Below are positions 37,422-48,000 of a stretch of 64,000 nucleotides of DNA, piece after piece. A program made the position numbers and the translations under genes. This DNA comes from Enoplosus armatus (taxonomy: Eukaryota > Chordata > Actinopteri > Centrarchiformes > Enoplosidae). The stretch lies in contig NC_092191.1 in the NCBI RefSeq assembly GCF_043641665.1, positions 20,057,501 through 20,121,500 of the forward strand. Direction: 5' to 3'. Under the pieces are notes generated by a model, which worked only from the letters and a program-made list of their open reading frames with translations, was not told where the DNA came from and made no database searches. Each line of letters starts with the position of its first letter. Within the stretch, counting starts at the first letter, position 1.

Positions 37422-39741
37422 CTACACAAGAGAAAAAGAAGGGGGGGGGGGGGGGGGGGCACAAAGTAAAGATAATGAGCAAACAAGGCAGGTCATATAT
37501 CCGGCGTGGGGAATGTCTGAGTGTACAAGGCCCAGCACTGGGAGAGATGTGGCCCTCAACATGTCATGTTATTCATCTGAAGATTATGGAGCACTATGAA
37601 GTGAACGTCAGCTACTTTCCAGCCTGCTGAAAACCACCATGTGGCTGACAGAGCAAGAAAAAAAAAGAAAAAAAGAAGGGCTTTCTTTAGGAGCTTTGGG
37701 GAAAAAAAACGCACCAAATATAGGCTCGTCTTAACTCCTTACTGTGTACATTCTCAACTACAACCAACCTCTTCTTGGCTACTGAGGCCATAACAGAGGA
37801 AACAGAAGGGTTTGGAGCTGCCCGTCTTTCTCTCGTATCACTCAGAAACAACATCTAACCTTTGAGTGTGTGTCGAGGACCCGCTGCTCGGCTACGCCGA
37901 GAAAATGCACAAGGAAACCATGGGAACAAGCTTGGGATAGTCACAGCTTGACAGTGTGACATAGCCGAAAAAACTATTTTTATGCACTTGCAGTGGCCTA
38001 ATCTCGGCTCACTGTGCTATAGCAGCGCTGTCTACTTTCTGAAATTAGCGTTTTTAAACAAGCAATTCCGGTTAAAAGTACGGCCCCTGCCTGCACTAAA
38101 GCAGTATTAATGTTTGTTTTGGCCGCTTTGAACACAGCAACTCCTTTCATGACATAAATGTAGCAGGGGCCTCCGGCAGGACTATAAGTATTTGTGCAAA
38201 TAAGCAGGTTGGTGCAGCATCACTTTCACTCAGCTCACATTCCCCCCAAAAGATCAACATGAACATCATCAAATAAGCCATTTTATAAAGGAAATCTAAG
38301 GGCAGGGCTGGGCAACATGACTTGAACGTCTTTCGCAATGGATGGCCACATTGACTCAGTGATGATAACACCTTTACCTGTGCACAACATCCTACTAGTC
38401 CAGAGATTATGACTCTTTGTGACGACCAAAGGGAGAAAAATTCCTTCACGGTGTCTCATTTATCGGCTTCTCATTTTTAGCCGGCCCTGACTGTCATATC
38501 AGCTGTCGCTAATCAATCAAAATCAGTCTGTTGTCCGGTTATTGTTAATGTGCGAGCTGGTGTCTGCACTCAGCCAAAGATCATCTGTGAGGGAGGAAAC
38601 TCCACACTCCACTCTTTCTTTTTTTTTTTGTCGTTCTAACAACTCTGATGCATCATCTCCAGTAAAAAAAAACGATCCGGCCCGATGGTGACTCATCAGT
38701 TTCAGGAATCGGAATCTCCCGGTTAAAAACTTTCATTCATATCACATCAATAACTGAAGCTCATCAATGTCATCGTTTCGAAGCAGCCATATTTGGATCA
38801 AGTAGCTCGTGAAAAATAAGAAGGCTCCTGCTGTTATTTCAGTGTCAGATAAACATTTAATCAGCACTGCGTAGACTGAGCGTGAGTTTGGCACAAGCGT
38901 ATTTCTATTGTATTTCCAGGTTGTAGCTGCATACTGAGAACATCAGTTAGACTGCAACTGGCTTTTCCGCCTTGAGATTTCAACTGAATCTCTCGGGTCT
39001 TGAAACTTAAATTACGTTCCAATTTTTAACGCTAAACCTAAAAAAGGTTCAATAAGGGATCTGAATAGATTCAGATTCGAAAAAGCGGATTTGATACTGG
39101 GTTCAGATAGGATAAAAGAAGGGAAGTATTAATGTAATTTCTTTACAAAACTGGGCGCCACTATTTTGTTTTTTTATTTAGACGCAAAAGTGCCCCATTA
39201 AAATAAATATAAATCCCTGCAAATGCTGCGTCCTTTTTTCATGGCCATACACTCTGTACTGTATTGCATGGTGGACTTTCAGCTGATGCTTCCTTTTGTA
39301 GCTGCAGCTATTTTCCAACAGTATTCACGTTTTGCTTTGTTTGGCTCTGTATCATGTTTACCGACGCTAAAATGTGCTCAAACCACCGCAGTGGCCTCTA
39401 CTCTCTGTCATACCTGCAACATTTGAGTAGTTTTCTCTTACTAGCCGGCGCACTCTGAGTTAATCACATAACGTAGAGCTACTTGTTGGACTGCCTCTGT
39501 TTGAATGACCCCACACAAAAGGACACAAGCACCTGCTGACCGACAGCGATTGGTTGCTTGTACAGAGGGTAAACGGGTTTGTTGTTGTACTTTCAAAATG
39601 CAGAGAGATTAATAATTAAAATAAAGTTTTGGTAAATGGATCAATTTGCAGCCCAGCCCTATTTGAAGTATTCGAAAAGCACGGGGACACATTCATCAAA
39701 AGTAGTAGATGTGATACAAACACATGTAACGTCTAACTGAC
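37422..39741 (-). other. pwwp2b: putative pwwp2b intron 2
   Basis: Lies between the donor at the stop codon (GTCAGT from 39741) and the acceptor ending at 37422. It contains a G19 run at 37441-37459 just inside the acceptor (C19 on the coding strand). No exon-like frame was found. It is an intron only if the 3'UTR exon is real. Confidence 0.45.
39173..39178 (-). terminator. pwwp2b: alternative poly(A) signal after pwwp2b exon 2
   Basis: AATAAA on the minus strand about 565 nt past the pwwp2b stop codon. It would end a transcript that does not use the donor at the stop codon. Confidence 0.3.
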
Positions 39742-41470
39742 CTACGTGTCGCCGTGGGAAAGCAGCGACGTAATCTCGGGGCCCATGTGGCCCACGGCCT
39801 TGGCAGCCTCCAGGATGGCTCTCCTGTACATCCCTTTCTTCTTGCGGTTGAAGCGGGACCTGAAGAATTCTCTGAAGGGCGACAGTTTGGCGACGGAGAG
39901 CTGGGAGGTGGTGGGTGAGCCGAACCACGCCACCTTTGCCTGGGGCCACTGGGCCTCGCAATTGGCCGTCTCCTGTTTGCGGGTGCCGCTGATGCTGAGG
40001 ACGCGCGCTGGCCACCAGGGGAAGCCGTGAATCTTCCCCCACACAATGTCGCCCACCGCCACGGCGTGACCCTCTTCCGTCACACACTTTGTCATGCTGC
40101 GGGTGTGAAGCCGCACCGTGAGCGGTGGCACCGTCTTGCAGTCTTCTTGTGAGGGTACAGAGGATGAGGTCACAGACAGGTCTTCGCCTGGGGCCAGATC
40201 GCACAGCTCTGGCGAGGTGCCGTCGGAGCTGAAGGACTTGGACTCATCTAGACTGTCGCTGCTGCAGACTGACAGGCTAGAAGAATCCGCTTTGCGCTTA
40301 CGGAAATTGATGAGAAGGGTGAGGTCGCTGTGGCCGCGATCCGCCTCCTCTCCTGAACTCCCTGACCACAACTCCAGAGAGTTTTTGCCTTCCCCTGAGT
40401 CCTCAGAGTGGGGGTGGCAGGGACCAGGCATCCTGGGGCTTCGTCTCCTGGTGCCGCCTACAAGTTCTGCCTCATACTCGACCACACTCTCCTCCCCCTC
40501 CCCCTGAGGGGGTCTCAAGCGGATCTTTGGGGAAGGCAAGTCCTGACCCACTGTTGTAAAAGGCCTGGTTAGTTTGAGTTTAGGAATGGACACGGTGAGG
40601 CCAGACCTTGTGGCATCTAGAATGTGCCGTTGCTCCTTGGTGGGATCAGAAGGCATCTTGCCATTTTCTCCCATGCCGTTCTGCACCAGTTGTTTGGGGC
40701 AGAATGGCTTGACTGAACCGTGGACTCTAGCGGGGATCTTCATGACCTCCCCCTTCCCCTGCGGAGTGCTGTAGGAGATCTTTATGACAGGACTGTGGGG
40801 GATAACGTCACCTCCGGGGAACTTCTCCCCTTCAGTTTCCCCCCTTTTGTCCTTCCTGAGGCGCTTGCTGTCAAGGCTGGTGACATTCTCACGTCTCTTA
40901 GTGTCCTTGGTTGCGACTACGTCCTCTTTTCTCGACAACTTAGACGGGGTGTCCTTGTCATCGCCATCATCGTCGCTCTGTAGTGCATTCTCTTTTCTAG
41001 AAGTCTTAGTGTTGCTCACGCCATCTTTGCTGTCCTCATCACTATTCAGTGTGTTCTTGCACTTTTCACACAGTACCTGCCGTGGCCGCAGACGGATAGT
41101 ACTCATGGTCATGCGGCCGGGCTCTCGCGTTCGCCTCTTCTTTCTCTTGATTGGTCGCGGAGGGGGCTGAGGTACCCATTGGCTGTAGCTGTGGCGCACC
41201 CATAAGGGCTGAGGGAAGGGGGCTCCTTCAAAATAAGGAGGGTAAGGAGTCTGTCCAGCTGGCACTGGTGTGGGTACGGGGCAGGGAAGAGGTGCAGTCG
41301 GTGGGCTGCTTTCAGGGAGAGTGTTTTCATCCTTTGGTCTGTGTGAAGACTGGCTGGGCGATTTGGAAACCGGTCCCTCACTCAGAACTTCCGGGATTTC
41401 ACAAGCCGGTTTAGGTATCGGGCAGTCCCTGGGTTTTTCTGTGAAATCTGGTAGGCAGAACAGCCCAGTC
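39742..41470 (-). CDS. pwwp2b: pwwp2b coding exon 2
   Basis: A large 1729-nt exon carrying about 93% of the protein, including the PWWP domain. The acceptor is a clean pyrimidine tract ending TCTTAG|GACTGG. It ends with TAG at 39744-39742, and the next six bases are GTCAGT, a near-consensus donor, so the stop codon may be the last three bases of the exon. Confidence 0.95.
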
Positions 41471-43893
41471 CTAAGACGAGAGAGAGAGAAAAAGCAACAA
41501 CAAATGAACAACTGTGCGTCTCATTGAGCTTCGTTAGAGTGCTACAGTGAAGGCCATGCAAGCCAACACAAACAAACGTGTTGTTACACATGACAAGATT
41601 TATTTTAGATAAGCAATTTCCACGATACTGTAATGCCGTGCTTGTATTTCACCATGTCGGATAACTTAATGCCAGTGGGACAGGACAAATCAAACACCTT
41701 GCTGTTTCAATTAGGCCAACAGAGAAGGGAGCACCTAAAGCTGTTCAAAGCCTCTCCTACAAGTGGCCTACCAGAGGCTTTCAGTAGGAAAACCTATTTT
41801 ACCATTTTGTTTTACTTTGACTGGACACACTGACACCCCTTTCCATGTCACCTGTATGCTGAAAATTCTTTAGGTGTGGGGGTTGGGGACCGCAAGCGGC
41901 TAGGCAGTTATCTGTTCTGCTGCCTTAGGCCACGGAAACTGAACAATAGTGTCACTGACTCTCTTTTAGTGATTTTGTGTGTTCCTTTTCGTACGCTGGA
42001 ACCAGCAAACATGTCCAAAGAAGGCCCAACTGCCAAGGAGTCTTTGAGAGGTGGCTGGCAGGCAACAGTAACATGGCTGTGTTGCTTTTAGTCAGGAGAC
42101 AGCAGACAAAGAGACTACAGGATGCCCAGGAACCCCCCCCCCCCCCAACATCTGACTGAACAAAAACAATCCCATGAATCACTCGGGATTCAGAGAGGTA
42201 GGGAAGGAGCCAGGAGATTTCAGTTTGTTTTTGCATCCGTGTCTGCTCAGGGATTATGTGTGGTGAGATTATTAATTAGTGCACATTTGGGGAGCCCGTT
42301 CTCCTCCCCAGGAGAAGCAACTGGCAGGCACCTTCCGAATAATAGTCTCTTGGCGCTGCTTGTTCCTCTCACCTTTTTATATGCGCCTCTAAAGCAGCAA
42401 AATATTGGCCTTCACGGTGATTGACACGGCACAAACACGGCTGCCTGTGACAGGGAACAGGCAGTGCTAGTTAAGCACAGTACAAGGACGCAGCATATGA
42501 CCAGCCACGATTCACTGCACTGTTCGCGTTGTGTACAGTGTAACTAGACGCAGAGATCTCCCTGAATTATAGACCAAGACGATCACATGAAGGAAAAAAA
42601 AAAAAAACCTGCGGGGGACAATGACAGGAAATGTATTTCCATGATCTGAAAAGGAAGAAGAAGTCAAATTTTGTCAGTGACAAGGCCTGAAATAAAGGCC
42701 TATTTTAAAGTTATTCCAAGGCCTGCCTTTTCCCATTTGGGTGGGTTATTTTCAGGACTGCTTGAGCGCTCACATGAAAAACTATCTAAGCATACTAAGG
42801 GGCAAAGCTGGTCAGATTCTGATTCTGGTTGTCTATAAATAGTCTAAAGCCAGTGGCTTTTAAGGTGCACAGCACCAAGAGCAACACAGGGCTTATACAT
42901 GTGACACAGGCCAAGAGGGGGCAGATAAGACATGACACTGATACATGTCAAAATATACATATGTGGCTTTTACATGTGAAGATTGTGTTTTCTAGTTAGT
43001 TGGAGAGGGAGAGAGAGAGAGAGAGAGAGAGGGCCTTTTCTTGTTAAAACACAGAGCCTGAGATGGCCAATGGATCTTATTAGAACCAGGTTTAAAGAAA
43101 AAAAGCATTACAGTTGTGCTTCACCAAACCCCACATGCATCTTTATTGCCATTTTCCATTGTTTCTACAGATCAACAGTGACTGGTTGTGGAGGGCTATT
43201 TCTCAATAGAGCAGCTGTATTTCAGATTGTTTGAAATGAAACATCACTCCAGAAAACTAGCAAGTGACACAGTGCAATACCATCTGTTTGTGTAAATACA
43301 TCAAAACACCACTGATATACAGAATAGTTTTCAGCTAAGGCCTACCCTTTTACTGAGTACGTTTTAGCTGCTCTGTATTTGATTAGGCTAACAATAAGCT
43401 ATAGATGAACCCAGTGACATTAGTTATTGTTCAAGAGAAGTCACCAACAATCTCTGTAGACAGGGCCACTGTCTTGGCAAACAGTATTCCACCATGGTAA
43501 AATAACGCATTTGACCATCTCACTGTGGGCTTCAATAAAATCAGTTTGCCATTAGCCGACCAGCTAGCAGATAGCTATCCTGTCAGCTACAATAACCAAC
43601 GAGTCTTTTGTATGGAGGCCCAGTTAGCTAACAGCTAGCTAACTAGCTAGCTTTGACTTGTTAGCCTCAAAAGGTAGATTAGCCGTTAGCTGAGTTTAGC
43701 AAATGGATTTCAGAGATAAAATATGTAGAGACAATAGACGAAATAACACTCACTTTTTGTTGCAGTCGAGTAATATCCCCGTGTAGCTCCTTTCCCGATA
43801 GGTAAGCGTCACCACCAGTGTATCGTTAACTATTTGATCGATAGTGACAGGTACCCGAGAGCCGGCCCGCAGCTCCTCGGCCACAGCCTCCAT
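39742..43893 (-). CDS. pwwp2b: PWWP domain-containing protein 2B
   Basis: Complete two-exon CDS (43754-43893 joined to 39742-41470), 1869 nt, 622 aa; human PWWP2B is about 590 aa. PWWP2A/B are nuclear chromatin readers; PWWP2A is known to bind H2A.Z nucleosomes and H3K36me3 and to recruit an MTA1/HDAC form of NuRD. The N-terminus (residues 8-47, GSRVPVTIDQIVNDTLVVTL and GILLDCNKK) matches PWWP2B rather than PWWP2A. A proline-rich block with YFEGAPFP follows near 120-135, then IRLRPRQVLCEKCK near 172-185 with a CEKC pair, SPVIKISYSTPQGKGEV near 273-289, and an acidic/serine-rich linker. The PWWP domain begins near residue 516, with the signature FPWWP at 530-534 and KVAWFGSPTT near 558-567. 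The start at 43893 has A at -3 and G at +4, and the exon junction restores K47-T48-G49 in frame. lrrc27 lies upstream on the same strand. Confidence 0.96.
41471..43753 (-). other. pwwp2b: pwwp2b intron 1
   Basis: A GT-AG intron of 2283 bp. It contains a C-run at about 42127-42146, a (GA)n tract at 43008-43032 and a stretch rich in GCTAGC near 43560-43690. No coding sequence was seen in it. Confidence 0.9.
43008..43032. repeat. (GA)n microsatellite
   Basis: About 12 GA units in pwwp2b intron 1. Confidence 0.9.
43754..43893 (-). CDS. pwwp2b: pwwp2b coding exon 1
   Basis: Encodes residues 1-46 and two bases of codon 47 (MEAVAEELRAGSR ... LLDCNK). It ends at the donor AAA|GTGAGTG. An in-frame upstream ATG at 44013 would add 40 residues without similarity to the family, so the inner ATG with the better context was chosen. 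The 5'UTR extends toward about 44.1 kb. Confidence 0.93.
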
Positions 43894-44525
43894 GTTTCCC
43901 GGCGTGTAGTGTCCGGCTCGGCGGTGCTCGATCCCGGCCAAGGGAGCCACGGTCGCGTCGGCCAAAGATCCGTCTCCCCTTCGATATTGGAGCAGGAGGC
44001 TACACCAGGGCATAAAATGACGCCATCACCCCCACCAAGTCAATTACAACAGTACTGCCACCGCTGACATCACGCTCTCTGTGCTAGAGGAGCAGAAATC
44101 TCCCAAGATAAGGCCTACCCTTTCTCTGTCTCACTTAGACTTGTTTGATGCCATTCATTAGTGCGGATTTTTTTTAGCTCGGGGATGCCTCCGTTTTTCC
44201 ACTGCGAGAGGCTCACGGCGTTTTTGCTACAAACTTATATCACCATTACACCGGAAAAATAGATGAAATATGCATGCATTTTCTGACATGCTGTGAGCGA
44301 TACGGTCGTAAACTCTGACAAATGTGAGATGAATATGACCTGTACTTAAATATTCACCCTGAGACACACAGCCACCAGTCTCAACTACAATTAGTTACAC
44401 TTTTCTCAACAGCATTACATGTGCCGTTCGCCACTATTCTGCTGCATATCTACCCATTATTAACTTAAAATGGTATTATTTGTGACATGAAAATAAACGA
44501 TGGGTGAATTGAGCTTAGGTTGACC

Positions 44526-44531
44526 TTTATT
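44526..44531 (-). terminator. lrrc27: lrrc27 poly(A) signal
   Basis: AATAAA on the minus strand about 375 nt past the lrrc27 stop codon and about 0.4 kb before the pwwp2b promoter region. It is the best placed candidate for the lrrc27 3' end. Confidence 0.5.
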
Positions 44532-44904
44532 TACCATTATTATTACCATTTCTAATGAATGCCCCTTCTTATATTTTAAGCCTTGTTTAATTCACATTGT
44601 TTGGTGGTAATTCAGTTTTTAAAATTGACACATGAAATATGGTCTGGTGAGCCAATGTAACATTCAATAACTGAATGGCTTCATTTCACACAGTAAATAA
44701 GTAGCAGCACCACATTTACCTTGTGCATATTTGAGGTGAATGCGAAACATGACTAGTTTGTATAATGGAGGGGGGTGTCTGGCCCAAGAGAAAGAACTGA
44801 TATTTAATTTTTAAGTATGGAGCGTTACAATTGTCATTCATAAAGGGATCAGTCTTTACAATGAATTTTGAGTATGGATTCAAAAATCAAAACACCAGGA
44901 GTGA

Positions 44905-45033
44905 CTATGAGTGATTATAATCTCTGTCAAGGAAACTCTGCCAGGTGTCTCCGGTGAAGACAGTGAAACACTTCTGAAGATCTCTTCCCCGATTTCTCTT
45001 CCTCTCTAGGAGCCGAGCCTGCAACTTCCTCAT
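44905..45033 (-). CDS. lrrc27: lrrc27 last coding exon
   Basis: Encodes MRKLQARLLERKRNRGRDLQ, then a short tail with FTVFTGDTWQSF, and the stop codon TAG at 44907-44905. Acceptor AATAACAG|ATGAGG. The tail is shorter than that of the long mammalian isoform. Confidence 0.9.
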   Translation of the reverse strand: MRKLQARLLERKRNRGRDLQKCFTVFTGDTWQSFLDRDYNHS

Positions 45034-48000
45034 CTGTTATTCAAAGTGGGAGCAAAACAAACAAATTCAGATCAATAACCTTGGGTTAAATATGGATGGG
45101 CTGTGTGAATACTGAAGTACAGGTCTGACCTCTTCCACATCTTGCTCTGCTGCCGCCATCTGCTCCGTGCTCGTGCCCCTGGGATGCCGGCGTCGCTCCT
45201 GCATCTTCTCGACGCGGGCGCGGATCTGCCGCTCCAGCTCACGGGCTGACCTGGAGGGCCACACGGGTCAAAAGGTCAACATTTCATACCGAAGGACTGA
45301 ATATTTAGATGCTCAGGTACGGCCAGTGGTATCATAGCCTTTGTGTCTGGCAGACAACTGATTAAAAATGCAAACCTGCGACCGGCTGTTTTCACCTTAG
45401 TTCAGATTTATTCTATCAATGACAACAGAAAAGTCTAAGGCGCACTATCTAATCTGGTTCATCTGTTTTTGGGGCATAATGTTGCTCAGGAAGAACAAAA
45501 GAAACTGCTCTATGGTGGGCGTACAGTCTCTCTTTGTCCACTAGGTGTCTCTAGCTTTCCACCTGCATCTGCATGGCTCACAGTTGTAGAGCATGCAAAA
45601 TGCCATTTGGTGGATACTTTCATGCCTTAAGGTCAGGCCAAAGACCTGTTGTTCCAGTACTCGTATGGCTCAGGATGTTCTGTCTCACTGTTTGAGTTGT
45701 ACACACCAAAATATCCCAAATATACAGATACAGTCTGTACAGCAGTCTTTCCATCAGGTCCACTATCCCTCACTGATTTCCCTTACTAAAGACAATTCAG
45801 ATGTTGATTTTGCAAACAAGGCTGCAACTGAATATCAGGAAGTCCCCAATATTTTGTACATTCAGTGTTAAAGCTGTCCTAAAGTCCTGGCCAATGCGGC
45901 AGGTCTGATTCTGATTCTTATACTGGCTCAGGTTTCAGGTTGTTGTGCACTACTTTTGTTTGTTGTCTGTAGTTGACAGTCTTTTGGTCACCAAGAGCTC
46001 CCATTTACCTGGCCTCCTCACACTCTGTGATGGCCATTCTGGTCTGACTTTGAGGAGTATCACAGCTGTCCTCCACACCGGGTTTAGAATCTGTTTCCTG
46101 TAACAGAGAGAAGAGGTGTTTATTATCATGTACAACATTGTGAACATGATACAGCTGTTGCGACACCTCCTACAAAGGTAGCTGCAACACAACGTCGTCG
46201 TTGTGTCAAATTACCCACACAGGGTTGTTCTTTACTACGTTTCTCAGTGAATATTTACACTGATGTTGCCGGTTGAATGCAAACATTACGAGCTGCTCTT
46301 CAGCTGTGTGCATGCAAATGCAGTCGACAGTCAAATTACTCAAAACCATCCATCTGCATTCTCTACAGTTTGTGTGTGCCTGCGTGCATACATCAGCTTT
46401 GGTAGCTACATGCCGCTGCTGTGCGATCACTGACGCAGCACACTCCATCACAAGCGCCGGCATCTGTCGCTGCCTCCAACAGCCACTACCTGAAAAGTCA
46501 TTCACTAGCATCAAACTGTTCTTCATCTTGTGCTAATTTCATATTTATTGATATGCTCCTCTAGTCCTCTACATGTCACAGAGGTGGTGCTCTACTGCCC
46601 CCTTGTGGTTGACAGGTTGACAGGTGGAAATCAAGGTGATGCGTTGGCCACACATACCTCTTGTTTTCTTTGTCTTTCATGCTTCTTCAGCTTGTGCTCG
46701 GACATTTTCTTCTCCTGTGCGGTCTTGGCCTGTGTGCGCCACTTCTGAAGGGCCTCTTGGCTTCTACGGGGGAGCCAGATAACAACGCACTGTAATAGAT
46801 CTAAGTCAAGGAAATGGGCTATTGTGTCTAAATGGTTGCAAAGGGGTCTGCAAACAATGATTATTCTTTCTGTCTTATATGGATTCCTTACCGTTAGTCA
46901 CTTGGGCAAATGCCAATTAGACACAATGTAGTCCTGCTTTATGAAACAACATTATGTCATACCTTTGGTATTGCCTGGCCTGATTATTCTGTGCAATTGT
47001 TCCAATGTAATGGTCAAAATGCAGTCCAGTGGGATAGTCAGTGAGGCATTTATTACATTGAACTCAAGCTCTTACAGGAACGTACTTTCTTCTCTGCTCG
47101 AGAACAGCTTGTTTCTCCTTCAGCTCTTTCATTGCGGCCTGTCTCCTTTCCTCTGGCCTCTTCCAGTGCCGACTGTCAAACAGAGCCAGCTCGGGAATTA
47201 CGCCGGCCTTCGTAGTTGCCTTTTTCCTGACAAATAAATTGAAACAAAATGCTTTATTTTTATTGCTCTCCTGAGCTCCGAGTCCCAGCGGAGGCAGCCA
47301 GGGAGATGTTTATCGCTTGGTCTCCTCTGCAGAGAATGTCATTAAAAAGTGTTTTGCTATCCTTTTCCGAGGCACCGAGCCATACGCTTGGCCCTCCACC
47401 GCAACTCCAAACCTCAGCACAAAAGTTATCTACTGAAACAAAACCAATCCACCTCCTCTGTCCTACTATCAGATAGCCAATACCACTTTCAAACTTCATT
47501 GCACGTTATATCTGAAGAGATGAAATATGATTTATGCCCAGCAGATATTTGCTGCCTCGATACATTGTACAAAAACAATAGCAGGAGTGATTAAATTAGT
47601 CGTTTTGGATTTCTCCAGGCATAACTCAACTTACAGCTGTATCTGGTCCAGACATGTTGTTTTAAACAGTTTGACATTTTATAGAAATACAATTATTCGC
47701 TTTGTGGCAGAGAGATAAGAATAACAATCTTCTCCTCGAACTCTTGGGAAAAAAAGCAAATAAGCTAATATCCCAACATGTGAAACTATAACAGAGGAAA
47801 AGCTTTTTCACTTACTCCTTCCACCCTAATACCTTTACTTTGCTTACCTTTGGGTAACAGGAAGAAGGCACGACTTGTGGTTTCTATCCACCTGTGCTAT
47901 TGAGCCCAGCTCAGCTTTGTCCAGCAGGATCATCTTGTGTTTGAGCTCCCTGAACCTCTGCAGCTCATCCTCATCCACCGACTCATCCTGCTCCTCCATG

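Noticed and set aside
39659..40204. Minus-strand frame of 181 codons overlapping pwwp2b
   Set aside because: It is a shadow frame of the PWWP-encoding exon. The pwwp2b frame matches the family throughout.
40118..41170. Plus-strand frames opposite pwwp2b exon 2
   Set aside because: Antisense shadows of a long, G+C-rich coding exon, with no recognisable protein.
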